NCBI GenBank assembly: GCA_002281555.1
Contig: NCGJ01000002.1
Location: 186,001-250,000 of the forward strand
Source of the DNA: Hydrogenophilales bacterium 28-61-23
GTDB taxonomy: Bacteria > Pseudomonadota > Gammaproteobacteria > Burkholderiales > Thiobacillaceae
Reading direction: 5' to 3'
Length of the DNA: 64,000 bases
Shown: one piece after another, positions 45,493-54,623 of the stretch
Numbering within the stretch: the first letter of the stretch is position 1
Layout of the letters: each line of letters begins with the position of its first letter
The notes under the pieces: generated by a model
Told to the model about the DNA's origin: nothing
Seen by the model: the letters and a program-made list of their open reading frames with translations, nothing else
The model's database searches: none
Translations under genes and position numbers: made by a program

Positions 45493-46776
45493 ATGGCTAT
45501 TGTTGCTGTTGTGGGTCTGGGATACGTCGGTCTGCCTCTGGCGGTCGAGTTTGGCAAGAAGTTCGAGACGATCGGATTCGATCTGTCGGATTCCAAAATC
45601 GCCAATTACAAAAATTACAGCGACCCGACCGGCGAAGTCAGCACGGAAGACCTGAAAGCCGCGACCAAGCTCAGTGTCAGCACCGACCCAAGCACGATAG
45701 CCAGGGCCGACTTCATCATCATCGCGGTGCCCACCCCGGTCGATGACGCCCACATCCCCGACTTCTCCCCCCTGGTCGGTTCCTCCACCACGGTCGGCAA
45801 GCACATGAAGAAGGGCGCCACCGTGGTCTATGAATCCACGGTTTACCCCGGCGCCACGGAAGAAGTCTGCATCCCGTTGCTGGAAAAGCACTCCGGCATG
45901 AAATGGAAGCAGGACTTCCATGTCGGCTACTCCCCAGAGCGGGTCAACCCGGGTGACAAAGAGCGCACCATCACCAAGATCGTCAAAGTCGTCTCCGGCG
46001 ATGACGGCCCCACCTCCGAAGCCGTCGCCGAGTTGTACGCCTCCGTCATCGTCGCCGGCGTCCATCGCGCCAGCTCGATCAAAGTCGCCGAAGCCGCCAA
46101 GGTGATCGAAAACACCCAGCGCGACCTCAACATCGCCCTGATGAACGAACTCGCCCTGATCTTCGACCGTCTCGGCATCGATACGCTGGAAGTGCTGCAA
46201 GCCGCCGGTACCAAGTGGAACTTCCTGCCGTTCCGACCCGGCCTGGTCGGCGGCCACTGTATCGGCGTCGATCCGTACTACCTGACACACAAGGCCGAGA
46301 TGCTCGGCTATCACCCGCAGGTCATTCTCGCCGGCCGCCGCATCAACGACGGAATGGCCGCCTATGTCGCGCAGCAGACGGTCAAAGGCATGATCAACAA
46401 CGGGGTCACTGTCAAGGGTGCCAAAGTCATCGTGTTGGGCCTCACCTTCAAGGAAAACTGCCCCGACCTGCGCAATTCCAAAGTCGCCGACCTAGTCGCC
46501 GAACTGAAGGATTTCGGCTGTGAAGTGCTGGTCAACGACCCGATCGCCGAATCGCCGGAAGCCGAACACGAATACGGCATCAGCCTGACGCCATGGGATC
46601 AGTTGCCCAACAATGTCGACGCGATTGTCGCGGCGGTCTCGCACAAGGAATATCTGGCCATGTCGCTGGCCGAGTTGACGTCCAAGCTAAGCAAGGGCGG
46701 CGTCTTTACCGATGTGAAATCCGCCTACGATCAGGCTGCCGTCAAAGCCGCCGGCTTCAAACTCTGGCGTTTGTGA
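45493..46776 (+). CDS. Nucleotide-sugar dehydrogenase (TviB/WbpA type)
   Basis: The 427-residue enzyme belongs to the UDP-glucose/GDP-mannose dehydrogenase family. The NAD site is [12 protein letters not shown] (about 6-17), and the catalytic cysteine C256 lies in [12 protein letters not shown]. The closest pattern is TviB/WbpA, which oxidises UDP-N-acetylhexosamine to the uronic acid. The ATG at 45493 has GGGAG 6 bases upstream; a TTG four codons earlier is less likely. A TviC-like epimerase follows, as in Vi antigen and related O-antigen pathways. Confidence 0.92.
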   Translation: MAIVAVVGLGYVGLPLAVEFGKKFETIGFDLSDSKIANYKNYSDPTGEVSTEDLKAATKLSVSTDPSTIARADFIIIAVPTPVDDAHIPDFSPLVGSSTTVGKHMKKGATVVYESTVYPGATEEVCIPLLEKHSGMKWKQDFHVGYSPERVNPGDKERTITKIVKVVSGDDGPTSEAVAELYASVIVAGVHRASSIKVAEAAKVIENTQRDLNIALMNELALIFDRLGIDTLEVLQAAGTKWNFLPFRPGLVGGHCIGVDPYYLTHKAEMLGYHPQVILAGRRINDGMAAYVAQQTVKGMINNGVTVKGAKVIVLGLTFKENCPDLRNSKVADLVAELKDFGCEVLVNDPIAESPEAEHEYGISLTPWDQLPNNVDAIVAAVSHKEYLAMSLAELTSKLSKGGVFTDVKSAYDQAAVKAAGFKLWRL

Positions 46777-46786
46777 TTCACCTCCG

Positions 46787-46813
46787 CCGTCATGCCCGCG
46801 CCGGGCATGACGG
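46787..46813. repeat. 12-bp inverted repeat, REP-like
   Basis: CCGTCATGCCCG and its complement flank a 3-base loop in the 73-base gap between the dehydrogenase and epimerase genes. GTCATGCCCG-type palindromes are common dispersed intergenic elements in proteobacteria. No T-run follows, so read-through to the epimerase is likely. Confidence 0.7.
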
Positions 46814-46849
46814 ATGCTCCCGCATTTCAAAGTCCTGACTGTCCAATCA

Positions 46850-47881
46850 ATGACCGCCTATTCCGAACTCATCGCCCAGCTTCCGAGCCAACCCAAAACC
46901 TGGCTGATTACCGGCGTCGCCGGTTTCATCGGCAGCAACTTGCTGGAGCGGTTGCTCAAGCTGGATCAGAACGTGGTCGGGCTGGACAACTTCGCCACCG
47001 GCCACCGCCATAATCTGCATCAGATTCAGGCGGCTGTTTCGGCTGAACAGTGGGCGCGCTTCAACTTCATCGAAGGCGATATCCGCGCGCTGGATGACTG
47101 CCGAACCGCCTGCGCCGGCGTCGATTACGTCCTGCATCAGGCGGCGCTGGGCTCGGTGCCACGTTCGCTGGAAGACCCGATCACCACCAATACCGCGAAC
47201 ATCGATGGTTTCCTCAACATGCTGGTGGCCGCGCGCGATGCCAAAGTGGCGCGCTTCGTTTACGCCGCCTCCAGTTCCACTTATGGCGATCACCCCGGCC
47301 TGCCCAAGGTGGAAGATGTGATCGGCAAGCCGCTGTCGCCCTACGCGGTGACCAAGTTGGTCAACGAGCAGTACGCCGACGTCTTCGCCCGCGCCTACGG
47401 CTTCAAGACCATCGGCCTGCGCTACTTCAATATTTTCGGCGCGCATCAGGACCCGGAAGGCGCCTATGCCGCCGTGGTGCCGAAGTGGACTTCCGCGATG
47501 ATCCACAACGAGCCGGTCTTCATCAACGGCGATGGCGAGACCAGCCGCGATTTCTGCTACATCGCCAATACCGTGCAGGCCAATCTGCTGGCCGCCACGG
47601 CGCAACATCCGGATGCCGCGAATCAGGTATACAACGTCGCGGTCGGCGATCGCACCACGCTGAACGATCTGTTCGAAGCCATCCGCGCCTCGCTGGAGCC
47701 TCGCTTCCCGCATCTGAAAGACTACAAGCCGACTTATCGCGATTTCCGCGCGGGCGATGTGCGGCATTCGCTGGCCGATATTTCTAAAGCGCGCAGCTTG
47801 CTTGGCTACGAACCCAGTCATCGCATTCAGGACGGCCTGATCGAGGCGATGGACTGGTACGTGAGCGACCTGGCTCGGTGA
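46850..47881 (+). CDS. NAD-dependent nucleotide-sugar epimerase (TviC/WbpP type)
   Basis: The 343-residue extended short-chain dehydrogenase has the [12 protein letters not shown] dinucleotide site (about 25-36), the serine region [14 protein letters not shown] and catalytic SPYAVTK. The N-terminal extension before the Rossmann motif is typical of TviC/WbpP UDP-GlcNAc(A) 4-epimerases. The ATG at 46850 gives the conserved start [10 protein letters not shown]; an ATG 12 codons earlier lies next to a hairpin and is less likely. The stop overlaps the dacB start by 4 bases. Confidence 0.92.
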   Translation: MTAYSELIAQLPSQPKTWLITGVAGFIGSNLLERLLKLDQNVVGLDNFATGHRHNLHQIQAAVSAEQWARFNFIEGDIRALDDCRTACAGVDYVLHQAALGSVPRSLEDPITTNTANIDGFLNMLVAARDAKVARFVYAASSSTYGDHPGLPKVEDVIGKPLSPYAVTKLVNEQYADVFARAYGFKTIGLRYFNIFGAHQDPEGAYAAVVPKWTSAMIHNEPVFINGDGETSRDFCYIANTVQANLLAATAQHPDAANQVYNVAVGDRTTLNDLFEAIRASLEPRFPHLKDYKPTYRDFRAGDVRHSLADISKARSLLGYEPSHRIQDGLIEAMDWYVSDLAR

Positions 47882-49314
47882 TTTCCAACGTGGTTTGTCG
47901 ACAGGCGCGGCGCGCTGTCGTGTTGGTCCTGTTGCTGTTGTTGTCTGGCGTTGCGCTCGCCGAATTGCCTGCCACGGTTGCCCAGGCCTTGAAACAGGCG
48001 GGCATTCCCGTTAGCCATGTCGGCATTCTGGTTCAGGACGTCGACAACCCGGTGCCGCTCCTCGCGCATGGCGAAAAAAGATCGTTCAACCCCGCTTCGG
48101 TGATGAAGCTGGTCACTACGCTGATCGCGCTGGATAGCCTCGGCCCGGCGCACACATTCAAGACCCGAGTGCTTGTCGATGGCCCGATTGCCGACGGTAT
48201 TCTGCGCGGCAACCTGATTCTGCGGGGCGGTGGCGACCCGGCGCTGACGCTGGAGCGCTTCTGGCTGTTGCTGCGTGAACTGCGCCAACTGGGTGTGCGC
48301 GAGATTCGCGGCGATGTGATTCTGGATTCCTCTTATTACCAGCTTGAGCCCATCGATCCCGCCGCATTCGATCAGGCGCCGCTGCGCCCTTACAACGCGG
48401 CGCCGAGCGCTTTACTGGTCAATTTCAATGTCTTAAATCTGCGTTTTGGCGTGTCGAACAAGGCTGCAACGGCGGCAAACGGCATCGACGTCCGGCTTGA
48501 TCCGGCGCCCGCGGATACGCTGCCCACCCTGGTCAACCAGTTGCAGGCCAGCGACGCGCCCTGCGATGGATGGCGCGGAAACATCACGCCGCAACAGGAC
48601 AACGGTGTATTAACCCTGACCGGCGCTTATCCGAGCGCGTGCGGCAACCAAAGCGTGCCGCTCAATCTGCTCAGCCCGGATGCGACGGTCACCGCCGCCT
48701 TCGGCACGCTCTGGAAAGAACTCGGCGGCGTCCATGCCGGCAAGGTGCGTCCGGGCGTGGCGGAAGCGACGGCGCGTTTGCTGCTGGAATTCGAATCGCC
48801 GCCGCTGGCGCAACTGGTGCGCGATATCAACAAATACAGCAACAACGTCATGGCCAAGATGCTGTTTCTCAATCTGGGCGCAGCCCAGTTCGGGCCGCCC
48901 GCGAGCTGGGAAAAAAGCGTTCGCGCGCTGCGCGCATGGGTGAGGGAACGGGGCATCGAGATGCCGGAACTGGTTTTGGACAATGGTTCCGGGTTGTCTC
49001 GCATCGAGCGAATTTCGGCGGCTTCGCTGGCGCGGTTACTGCGTTACGCCACGGCCCAACCGGCTTATTACGAATTCGCCGCCAGCCTGCCGGCGGTCGG
49101 GCTGGAAGGCACGCAAAAAGGCCGCATGAATGGCTCCGAAGCGGCCGGCCGCGCCTGGTTGAAAACCGGCACATTGAATGGCGCCAGAAATCTGGCCGGG
49201 TATGTGTTGGCTCCGGATGGGCATCGACGCATCCTGGTGATGTTGATCAATCATGCCAATGCGGCGGCGGGAGCCAAAGCACAAACGGCGCTGCTGGAGT
49301 GGGCGTTGAAGTGA
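47878..49314 (+). CDS. dacB: D-alanyl-D-alanine carboxypeptidase/endopeptidase (PBP4)
   Basis: The 478-residue product is a class C low-molecular-mass penicillin-binding protein that trims or cleaves peptidoglycan cross-links. It has a signal peptide ([15 protein letters not shown]), SXXK motif SVMK (near 71-74), SNN motif in KYSNNVMAK and the KTGT motif in [10 protein letters not shown]. It starts at a GTG overlapping the epimerase stop. Pairing with sugar-nucleotide genes may be incidental. Confidence 0.94.
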   Translation: MISNVVCRQARRAVVLVLLLLLSGVALAELPATVAQALKQAGIPVSHVGILVQDVDNPVPLLAHGEKRSFNPASVMKLVTTLIALDSLGPAHTFKTRVLVDGPIADGILRGNLILRGGGDPALTLERFWLLLRELRQLGVREIRGDVILDSSYYQLEPIDPAAFDQAPLRPYNAAPSALLVNFNVLNLRFGVSNKAATAANGIDVRLDPAPADTLPTLVNQLQASDAPCDGWRGNITPQQDNGVLTLTGAYPSACGNQSVPLNLLSPDATVTAAFGTLWKELGGVHAGKVRPGVAEATARLLLEFESPPLAQLVRDINKYSNNVMAKMLFLNLGAAQFGPPASWEKSVRALRAWVRERGIEMPELVLDNGSGLSRIERISAASLARLLRYATAQPAYYEFAASLPAVGLEGTQKGRMNGSEAAGRAWLKTGTLNGARNLAGYVLAPDGHRRILVMLINHANAAAGAKAQTALLEWALK

Positions 49315-49649
49315 GTACAGTGATGATATTTCGCTGGACAGCGGGCGAATATCAAGGATGTAAACGTCCACTTATGCACACCTTGGCACTTGACATGGGA
49401 TTTTCGAGGCGCTAGCAATCCGTAGAAACGTGCGTATTCGTAACTTATTGATTTTTCTATTTATTATTACTGCCCGTTTTTTAAGCCCGACGGTTAAACC
49501 GGCGTTTTATAAGGGCATAGGGCGGTTATAAAGTGGGTTGTCCACATAGTTATCCACAGGTTCTGTGGGCAATTAAAAAAACCCTTACCGTGTCGGAAGT
49601 TCGTCATGCTTCCTCTCGATCTACTTTAACTTTGCTCGATAACACCGCT
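49315..49649. other. AT-rich intergenic region with DnaA-box-like sequences upstream of priA
   Basis: This 335-base stretch carries TTATGCACA (49372), TTGTCCACA (49538), TTATCCACA (49550) and, in reverse, TGTGGGCAA (49564). The first and third fit the DnaA consensus TTATNCACA exactly. Between them lies an AT-rich run (49436-49484, e.g. TTGATTTTTCTATTTATTA). No small gene is evident. It could serve as a DnaA-controlled priA promoter, a DnaA-titration locus or an accessory origin element. Confidence 0.6.
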
Positions 49650-51857
49650 GTGCCCGATTCCAATAGCTCCGCCCTCGCCACATCTGTTTCCATTGCCCGG
49701 GTCGCGCTGGATACCCCGTTGGATCGTCTGTTCGACTATCTCGCGCCAGAGGCGAATGCGGCCGATATCGGCCGACGTGTCGAGGCGTCGTTCGGAACCC
49801 GAAGCTTGATCGGCGTTCTGCTGGAACTGACCGATGGCTCGAACCTGCCGCCCGAAAGCTTGAAGAATCTGGGCGCAATCGATCGAACAATGCCGCCTCT
49901 GCCCGCGGATTTGCTGGCCCTGGCCCGTTTTGTCTCCGGCTACTACCACCACCCGCTTGGCGCGGCGTTGGCCATGATGTTGCCGCCGGCCTTGCGCCGC
50001 GCGGTCGCCAGCTCGAAAGTGCCGGCGGCGGCGGCCTATCGCCTGACGGCGACGGGCCAGGCGCAAGCTGGCCAGGTTCCGGCCCGTTTCAGCGCTCGTA
50101 AAGCCTTCGCTGAAAAACTATTGGCCGGCGATGTGCTGCGCGCCCAACTCACGCCGGGTGAAAAGAGTCTTGTCCGCGACTGGCTCCAGCATGGCTGGAT
50201 CGAGCCTGCCCCGCTGGCGGTGGCAAGTGAAAAGGGCGATGCGGCGCCGGAATTGACCGAGGAGCAGGGGCTGGTCATCGCGAGTTTTCGCGCTTCGCCC
50301 AACAGCTTCGCCGCGCACTTGCTGCATGGCGTCACCGGCAGCGGTAAAACCGAGGTGTATTTGCGCTTGGTCGCGGACGTCATGGCACGCGGCCAGCAAG
50401 TGTTGGTTCTGGTGCCGGAAATTCACCTGACGCCGCAGTTGCTGGAGCGATTCGCGCGCCGCTTTCCGGCCCGAAAACTGGTCGGTCTGCACAGCAATCT
50501 GGCCGACGGCGAACGTCGTATCGCCTGGCTGGACGCGCTAGAAGGGCGCGCCGATATCGTGCTTGGCACGCGTCTGGCCATCTTTACGCCACTGCCCAGG
50601 CTGGGACTAATCATCGTCGACGAAGAACACGACAGCGCCTACAAGCAAATGGAAGGCATGCGCTATTCGGCGCGCGATGTCGCCGTCTGGCGCGCGCGCG
50701 AACGCAACATCCCGGTCTTGCTCGGTTCGGCCACGCCAGCGCTGGAAAGCTGGCGCAATGCCAAGGCTGGACGTTACCGTCTGCTCAGTCTGAGCAGACG
50801 CGCGCATGCGCAGGCCGTGCTGCCCAGGGTACGTCTGATCGACAGCCGCACCGATCGTCCCAAACTTGGTCTGACCGGCGCGCTGCACAACGCGCTGGCC
50901 GAGCGCCTGCAACGCGGCGAACAAAGCCTGGTGTTCATCAACCGGCGCGGTTACGCACCGACTTTGTTGTGCAACGGCTGCGGCCATGTTTTTCCGTGCT
51001 CACGCTGCTCGGCGCACCTGGTTTTGCACCGCGATCGAACCGGCTATCGCCTGGTTTGCCACCACTGCGGACTCATCGCGCGCCCGCCCGAGGCTTGCCC
51101 GGAATGCGGCAATCTGGATTTGCGCCCGGCCGGCCAGGGCACGCAGCGGGTCGAGGAAACTCTGGCGGAGTTGTTTCCGGAAGCCCGCATTCTGCGTATC
51201 GACCGGGACACCGCCGCGCGCAAGGGCGCTTTTGCCGCCATGCGCGATCAGGTCGAAGCACGCGAGGTGGACATCCTGGTCGGCACGCAGATCGTCGCCA
51301 AGGGGCATGATTTCCCGCATCTGACCCTGGTCGGCGTAATTGGCGCCGACCAGGCGCTGATCTCGCCGGATTTTCGCGCCAGCGAACGCCTGTTCGCCCA
51401 GCTCATGCAAGTTGCCGGGCGCGCCGGGCGCGCGCACCATCCCGGCGAAGTGCTGATTCAGACCGCCTACCCGCGCCACCCGCTTTATCAAGCCGTGGTA
51501 CGCCACGATTACCCGGGCTTCGCCGAAGCGGCATTGCGCGAGCGGCGCGGCGCGGATTTTCCGCCTTACGCGAGCCAGGCGTTATTGCGCGCGGAAGCAC
51601 GCGATGAGGCAGCCGCGTTGGGTTTTTTGCACGCCGCGCGGGATGCCGGGCTGGCATTGAATGCCGGTGTCATTCTGTTCGACCCGGTCGACGCGCTGAT
51701 GGCCCGCGTCGCCAATCGCCATCGCATGCAATTGCTGGTACAGGCGGGCGCGCGCCAGCGCATGCAACAGTTTCTGACTGCGTGGTTGCCGCTGCTGGAG
51801 GCGTTACCGGCCAAGGCGGTGAAATGGTCTCTCGACGTCGATCCGGTGGATTACTAG
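49650..51857 (+). CDS. priA: Primosomal replication-restart helicase PriA
   Basis: PriA recognises stalled forks and reloads the replisome. The approximately 735-residue product has the N-terminal 3'-binding domain, helicase Walker A GVTGSGKTEVYL and the DEAH-like box VDEEHDSAYKQ. The zinc-binding cysteine cluster (CNGCGHVF, CSRC, CHHCG, CPECG) is unique to PriA, and a C-terminal helicase domain with GTQIVAKGHDFPHL follows. The frame is open to 49533, and GTGs at 49533, 49590 and 49650 are candidates. 49650 gives the usual length, but none has a good ribosome site. Confidence 0.95.
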   Translation: MPDSNSSALATSVSIARVALDTPLDRLFDYLAPEANAADIGRRVEASFGTRSLIGVLLELTDGSNLPPESLKNLGAIDRTMPPLPADLLALARFVSGYYHHPLGAALAMMLPPALRRAVASSKVPAAAAYRLTATGQAQAGQVPARFSARKAFAEKLLAGDVLRAQLTPGEKSLVRDWLQHGWIEPAPLAVASEKGDAAPELTEEQGLVIASFRASPNSFAAHLLHGVTGSGKTEVYLRLVADVMARGQQVLVLVPEIHLTPQLLERFARRFPARKLVGLHSNLADGERRIAWLDALEGRADIVLGTRLAIFTPLPRLGLIIVDEEHDSAYKQMEGMRYSARDVAVWRARERNIPVLLGSATPALESWRNAKAGRYRLLSLSRRAHAQAVLPRVRLIDSRTDRPKLGLTGALHNALAERLQRGEQSLVFINRRGYAPTLLCNGCGHVFPCSRCSAHLVLHRDRTGYRLVCHHCGLIARPPEACPECGNLDLRPAGQGTQRVEETLAELFPEARILRIDRDTAARKGAFAAMRDQVEAREVDILVGTQIVAKGHDFPHLTLVGVIGADQALISPDFRASERLFAQLMQVAGRAGRAHHPGEVLIQTAYPRHPLYQAVVRHDYPGFAEAALRERRGADFPPYASQALLRAEARDEAAALGFLHAARDAGLALNAGVILFDPVDALMARVANRHRMQLLVQAGARQRMQQFLTAWLPLLEALPAKAVKWSLDVDPVDY

Positions 51858-51885
51858 AGGGCGATAAACAGACGTAAACAACAGA

Positions 51886-51918
51886 CGTAAAAAAGCGGGC
51901 CATGCCCGCTTTTTTACG
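51886..51918. terminator. Bidirectional terminator between priA and the AlgP-like gene
   Basis: CGTAAAAAAGCGGGC and its exact complement form a 15-base-pair stem around CAT. A-runs on the left and T-runs on the right make it work in either direction, suiting the convergent genes on both sides. Confidence 0.92.
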
Positions 51919-51949
51919 ATCGGCCCAACCGCGGGCTGACAGATCGGAT

Positions 51950-52627
51950 TTATTTCTTTGCAGCGGCTTTTTTGGCTGGGGCCGCCTTGGCGGCGGGCGC
52001 TTTGGCTACAGCCGTTTTCTTTGTGGCAACGGCGGGCTTCGGGGCTGTTTTCGCGGCCGCCGGTTTCGCCGCCGCAACCTTGGCTACAGCCACTTTTTTA
52101 GCGGGGGCCGCTGCGGGTTTGGCGGCGGCTGGGGCTTTTGCCACGGCTGCTTTTTTAACGGGCGCGGCGGCTTTGGCCGGTGCCGCGGCTTTAGCGGGAG
52201 CGGCGGCTTTTGCCGTTGCTGTCGGCTTTTTAGCGGGTGCTACCGCGGCGACGGCTTTGGTTGCCGCTGCCGGCTTGGTGGCAGGCGCTTTGGCAACGAC
52301 TTTTTTGGCTGGCGCCGCGGCCTTGGTGGTGGTGGCTTTATTGACAGGAGCGGCGGCGGGTTTGGCGACCTTGGCAGTGGCAACCTTCTTGGCGGGGGCT
52401 GCGGCTTTAGCAGCGGCGCTGGCGGGTTTTGCGGTCTTGGCGGCTGGTGCTTTGGCTACAGCGGCCTTCTTGGCGGGAGCTGCGGTTTTGACTGCGGCAG
52501 CGGCTTTTTTAGCGGGCGCGGCGGTGGTTTTGGCAACTTTGGCTTCGGCTACGGCCGCGGCGGCTTTCTTGTCTGCTTTCTTTTCGGCTTTCTTGGCGGC
52601 ACTTTTTGCGGGTTTGGCAGCGGGCAT
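51950..52627 (-). CDS. AlgP / histone H1-like Ala-Lys-Pro-rich protein
   Basis: The 225-residue protein is almost entirely Ala, Lys, Pro, Val and Thr, arranged as irregular PAKKA-like repeats (APAKKAAVAKAPA and similar). Only the N-terminal 30 residues contain acidic residues. This matches AlgP (AlgR3) and other bacterial histone H1-like proteins, which bind DNA non-specifically and can alter expression. The ATG at 52627 has a GAGGAG ribosome site. The gene is bounded on both sides by terminators. The low-complexity DNA is prone to slippage and length change. Confidence 0.85.
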   Translation of the reverse strand: MPAAKPAKSAAKKAEKKADKKAAAAVAEAKVAKTTAAPAKKAAAAVKTAAPAKKAAVAKAPAAKTAKPASAAAKAAAPAKKVATAKVAKPAAAPVNKATTTKAAAPAKKVVAKAPATKPAAATKAVAAVAPAKKPTATAKAAAPAKAAAPAKAAAPVKKAAVAKAPAAAKPAAAPAKKVAVAKVAAAKPAAAKTAPKPAVATKKTAVAKAPAAKAAPAKKAAAKK

Positions 52628-52718
52628 GTCTGACTCCTCGATTGATGAAGGGTTTGGCCGGAAAGCCTGTTGCCTCAAGTACTTCCACGCGTGCAAGAGG
52701 CGTGCGGCGATTGTAGAA

Positions 52719-52754
52719 CAAAAAAAAGCGCGCTCAGCAAGGCTGGCGCGCGTT
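52719..52754 (-). terminator. Intrinsic terminator of lptM-lysA
   Basis: Read on the minus strand, GCGCGCCAGC and GCTGAGCGCGC form a stem followed by eight or more T residues. It lies just after the lysA stop and before the AlgP-like gene start, so the AlgP-like gene needs its own promoter in the next 90 bases. Confidence 0.85.
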
Positions 52755-52790
52755 TGTGGCTAATTTTCAGATGAATTCAACACGGATGAT

Positions 52791-54038
52791 TCATGCGGAC
52801 AGCAGCGATTCCTGCGCGAGCAAGTCTTCAATACGCTCACGGGCATGAATCAAGTGCATCTGATCGCCATCGACCATGACTTCGGCCGCGCGCGGCCGCG
52901 TGTTGTAGTTGGAGCTCATGCTCATGCCATAAGCACCTGTCGAGCAGATGGCGAGCAGGTCGTCTTCGGCCAGCGCGAGCTTGCGATCATGGCCCAGGAA
53001 GTCGCCGCTTTCACACACCGGGCCGACGATTGCATAACTGCGCGCCTCGGCCTGGCGTTCCCGCACTGGCAGGATGTCGTGCCAGGCATCGTAGAGCGCG
53101 GGCCGCATCAGATCGTTCATCGCCGCATCGACAATGGCGAAATCCTTGTTTTCGCCATGCTTCAGATATTCCACGCGGGTCAGCAGCCAGCCCGCGTTGC
53201 CAACCAGCGAACGGCCGGGTTCGACGATGAGTTTTTCCGAACGTCCGCGCATGCGCTCGAGCAGGACGCGCGCGTAGTCGTCCAGCGCGGGCGGGGTTTC
53301 GTCGCGATAACGGATGCCGACACCGCCGCCGACGTCGATGTGCTGCAACTGGATGCCATCGGCGTGCAGGCCAGCAACCAATTCAAGCACGCGATCCAGC
53401 GCTTCGCCGAAGGGCGCGAGTTCGGTCAATTGCGAGCCGATATGGCAGTCGATGCCGGTGATGCGCAGGTGCGCCATGTCGGCCGCCTCGCGATACACGC
53501 GCAAGGCGTGATCGTGCGAAATGCCGAACTTGTTGTCCTTGAGGCCGGTGGAAATGTAGGGATGCGTTTTGGCGTCGACATTCGGGTTGACGCGCACGCT
53601 GATCGCCGCGGTCTGGCCCAGTTCGCCGGCAACCCGATTCAGGCGCGCCAGTTCGCTTTCCGACTCGATGTTGAAGCAATGTATGCCGGCGTCCAGCGCC
53701 GCGCGCATCTCCGCGACTGTCTTGCCGACGCCGGAAAACACGACTTTGGCGGGATCGCCGCCGGCCGCCAGCACGCGCGCCAATTCACCGCCGGAGACGA
53801 TGTCGAAGCCGGCGCCCAGGCGGGCGAACAGGTTGAGGATGGCCAGGCTGGAGTTGGCTTTCACCGCGTAACAGACCAGATGCGGATGCGCCGTCAGGGC
53901 CTGGTCATAAGCGCGGTAAGCCTGCTCCAGCGTGGCGCGGGAATAGACATAACAGGGTGTGCCGTAGTGTTCGGCGACGGTATTGAGCGGCACATCCTCG
54001 ACATGGAGGACGCCGCCCCGGCGGGTGAGTGCGTTCAT
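52791..54038 (-). CDS. lysA: Diaminopimelate decarboxylase
   Basis: LysA performs the last step of lysine synthesis, decarboxylating meso-diaminopimelate with PLP. The 415-residue product shows the fold III decarboxylase motifs: YAVKANSSLAILNLF with the PLP lysine near residue 59, DCHIGSQLTELAPF, IDVGGGVGIRYRDE and the C-terminal GAYGMSMSSNYNTRPRAAEV. It lies 9 bases after the lptM stop on the same strand. Confidence 0.97.
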   Translation of the reverse strand: MNALTRRGGVLHVEDVPLNTVAEHYGTPCYVYSRATLEQAYRAYDQALTAHPHLVCYAVKANSSLAILNLFARLGAGFDIVSGGELARVLAAGGDPAKVVFSGVGKTVAEMRAALDAGIHCFNIESESELARLNRVAGELGQTAAISVRVNPNVDAKTHPYISTGLKDNKFGISHDHALRVYREAADMAHLRITGIDCHIGSQLTELAPFGEALDRVLELVAGLHADGIQLQHIDVGGGVGIRYRDETPPALDDYARVLLERMRGRSEKLIVEPGRSLVGNAGWLLTRVEYLKHGENKDFAIVDAAMNDLMRPALYDAWHDILPVRERQAEARSYAIVGPVCESGDFLGHDRKLALAEDDLLAICSTGAYGMSMSSNYNTRPRAAEVMVDGDQMHLIHARERIEDLLAQESLLSA

Positions 54039-54047
54039 CGCGGGGGG

Positions 54048-54179
54048 TTATTTCTGGACGGGCTGGGTGGAAGGCACGGCGGCGGTTTCGGTGGGCAGAT
54101 ACAGATTGCCCTTTTTGCCGCAGCCGGCAATAAACAACGAGGTGGCGCAGAAGGCGCAGATCAACAGGAAAATTCGCAT
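54048..54179 (-). CDS. lptM: LPS translocon maturation chaperone LptM-like lipoprotein
   Basis: This 43-residue small lipoprotein begins MRIFLLICAFCATSLF and has lipobox FIAGC with the acylated cysteine at residue 20. It is followed by GKKGNLYLPT and a short Pro-rich tail. GCGxKGPLxxP just after the lipobox is the LptM (YifL) signature; LptM assists assembly of the LptD/E lipopolysaccharide translocon. It directly precedes lysA and is divergent from cyaY, the conserved beta/gammaproteobacterial cyaY-lptM-lysA order. Confidence 0.9.
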   Translation of the reverse strand: MRIFLLICAFCATSLFIAGCGKKGNLYLPTETAAVPSTQPVQK

Positions 54180-54255
54180 GGCTAGCCTCTAAAATGCCCC
54201 CCAGTTTAGCAGCCCCGAGTTAGCTGCCCATGGCCGCACCCTAATGGAGTCCCGC

Positions 54256-54576
54256 ATGACCGAAACCGAATACACCCGTCTGGCCGACGAAACCTTGCGC
54301 AAGCTTGAGCAGGCCATCGAACACGCCGATGGCGATTTCGATTACGAATTTTCCGAGGGCGGCATTCTGGAAATCGAATTCGCCGATGGCTCGGTCATCG
54401 TCGTCAACAAACAATCCGCCGCGCAGGAAATCTGGGTCGCGGCGAAAAGCGGCGGTTTCCATTTCCGTTGGGATGGCAGTGTCTGGCGCGACACTCGCGA
54501 CAATGACGAACTGTTCGCCGCCCTTTCAAGGTTTGCCAGCGCGCAGTCGGGTGCGTCGGTCGCCTTGAACCGCTAG
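54256..54576 (+). CDS. cyaY: Iron-sulfur cluster assembly protein CyaY (frataxin)
   Basis: CyaY is bacterial frataxin, an iron-binding modulator of the IscS/IscU cluster-assembly machine. The 106-residue product has an acidic first helix (TETEYTRLADETLRKLEQAI), the beta-sheet with DYEFSEGGILEIEF and IVVNKQSAAQEIWVAAKSGG, and a final helix. GGAG lies before the ATG at 54256. It is divergent from lptM-lysA with a 76-base shared promoter region. Confidence 0.95.
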   Translation: MTETEYTRLADETLRKLEQAIEHADGDFDYEFSEGGILEIEFADGSVIVVNKQSAAQEIWVAAKSGGFHFRWDGSVWRDTRDNDELFAALSRFASAQSGASVALNR

Positions 54577-54623
54577 CCGGAATATCCGCGCCAGGAATGC
54601 CCCGAGGCCGTATGGGAGAACAA

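Noticed and set aside
51902-52633. 243-codon Gly/Phe/Arg-rich plus-strand frame opposite the AlgP-like gene
   Set aside because: Produced by the repetitive Ala/Lys codons of the opposite strand; begins inside the terminator and has no ribosome site.
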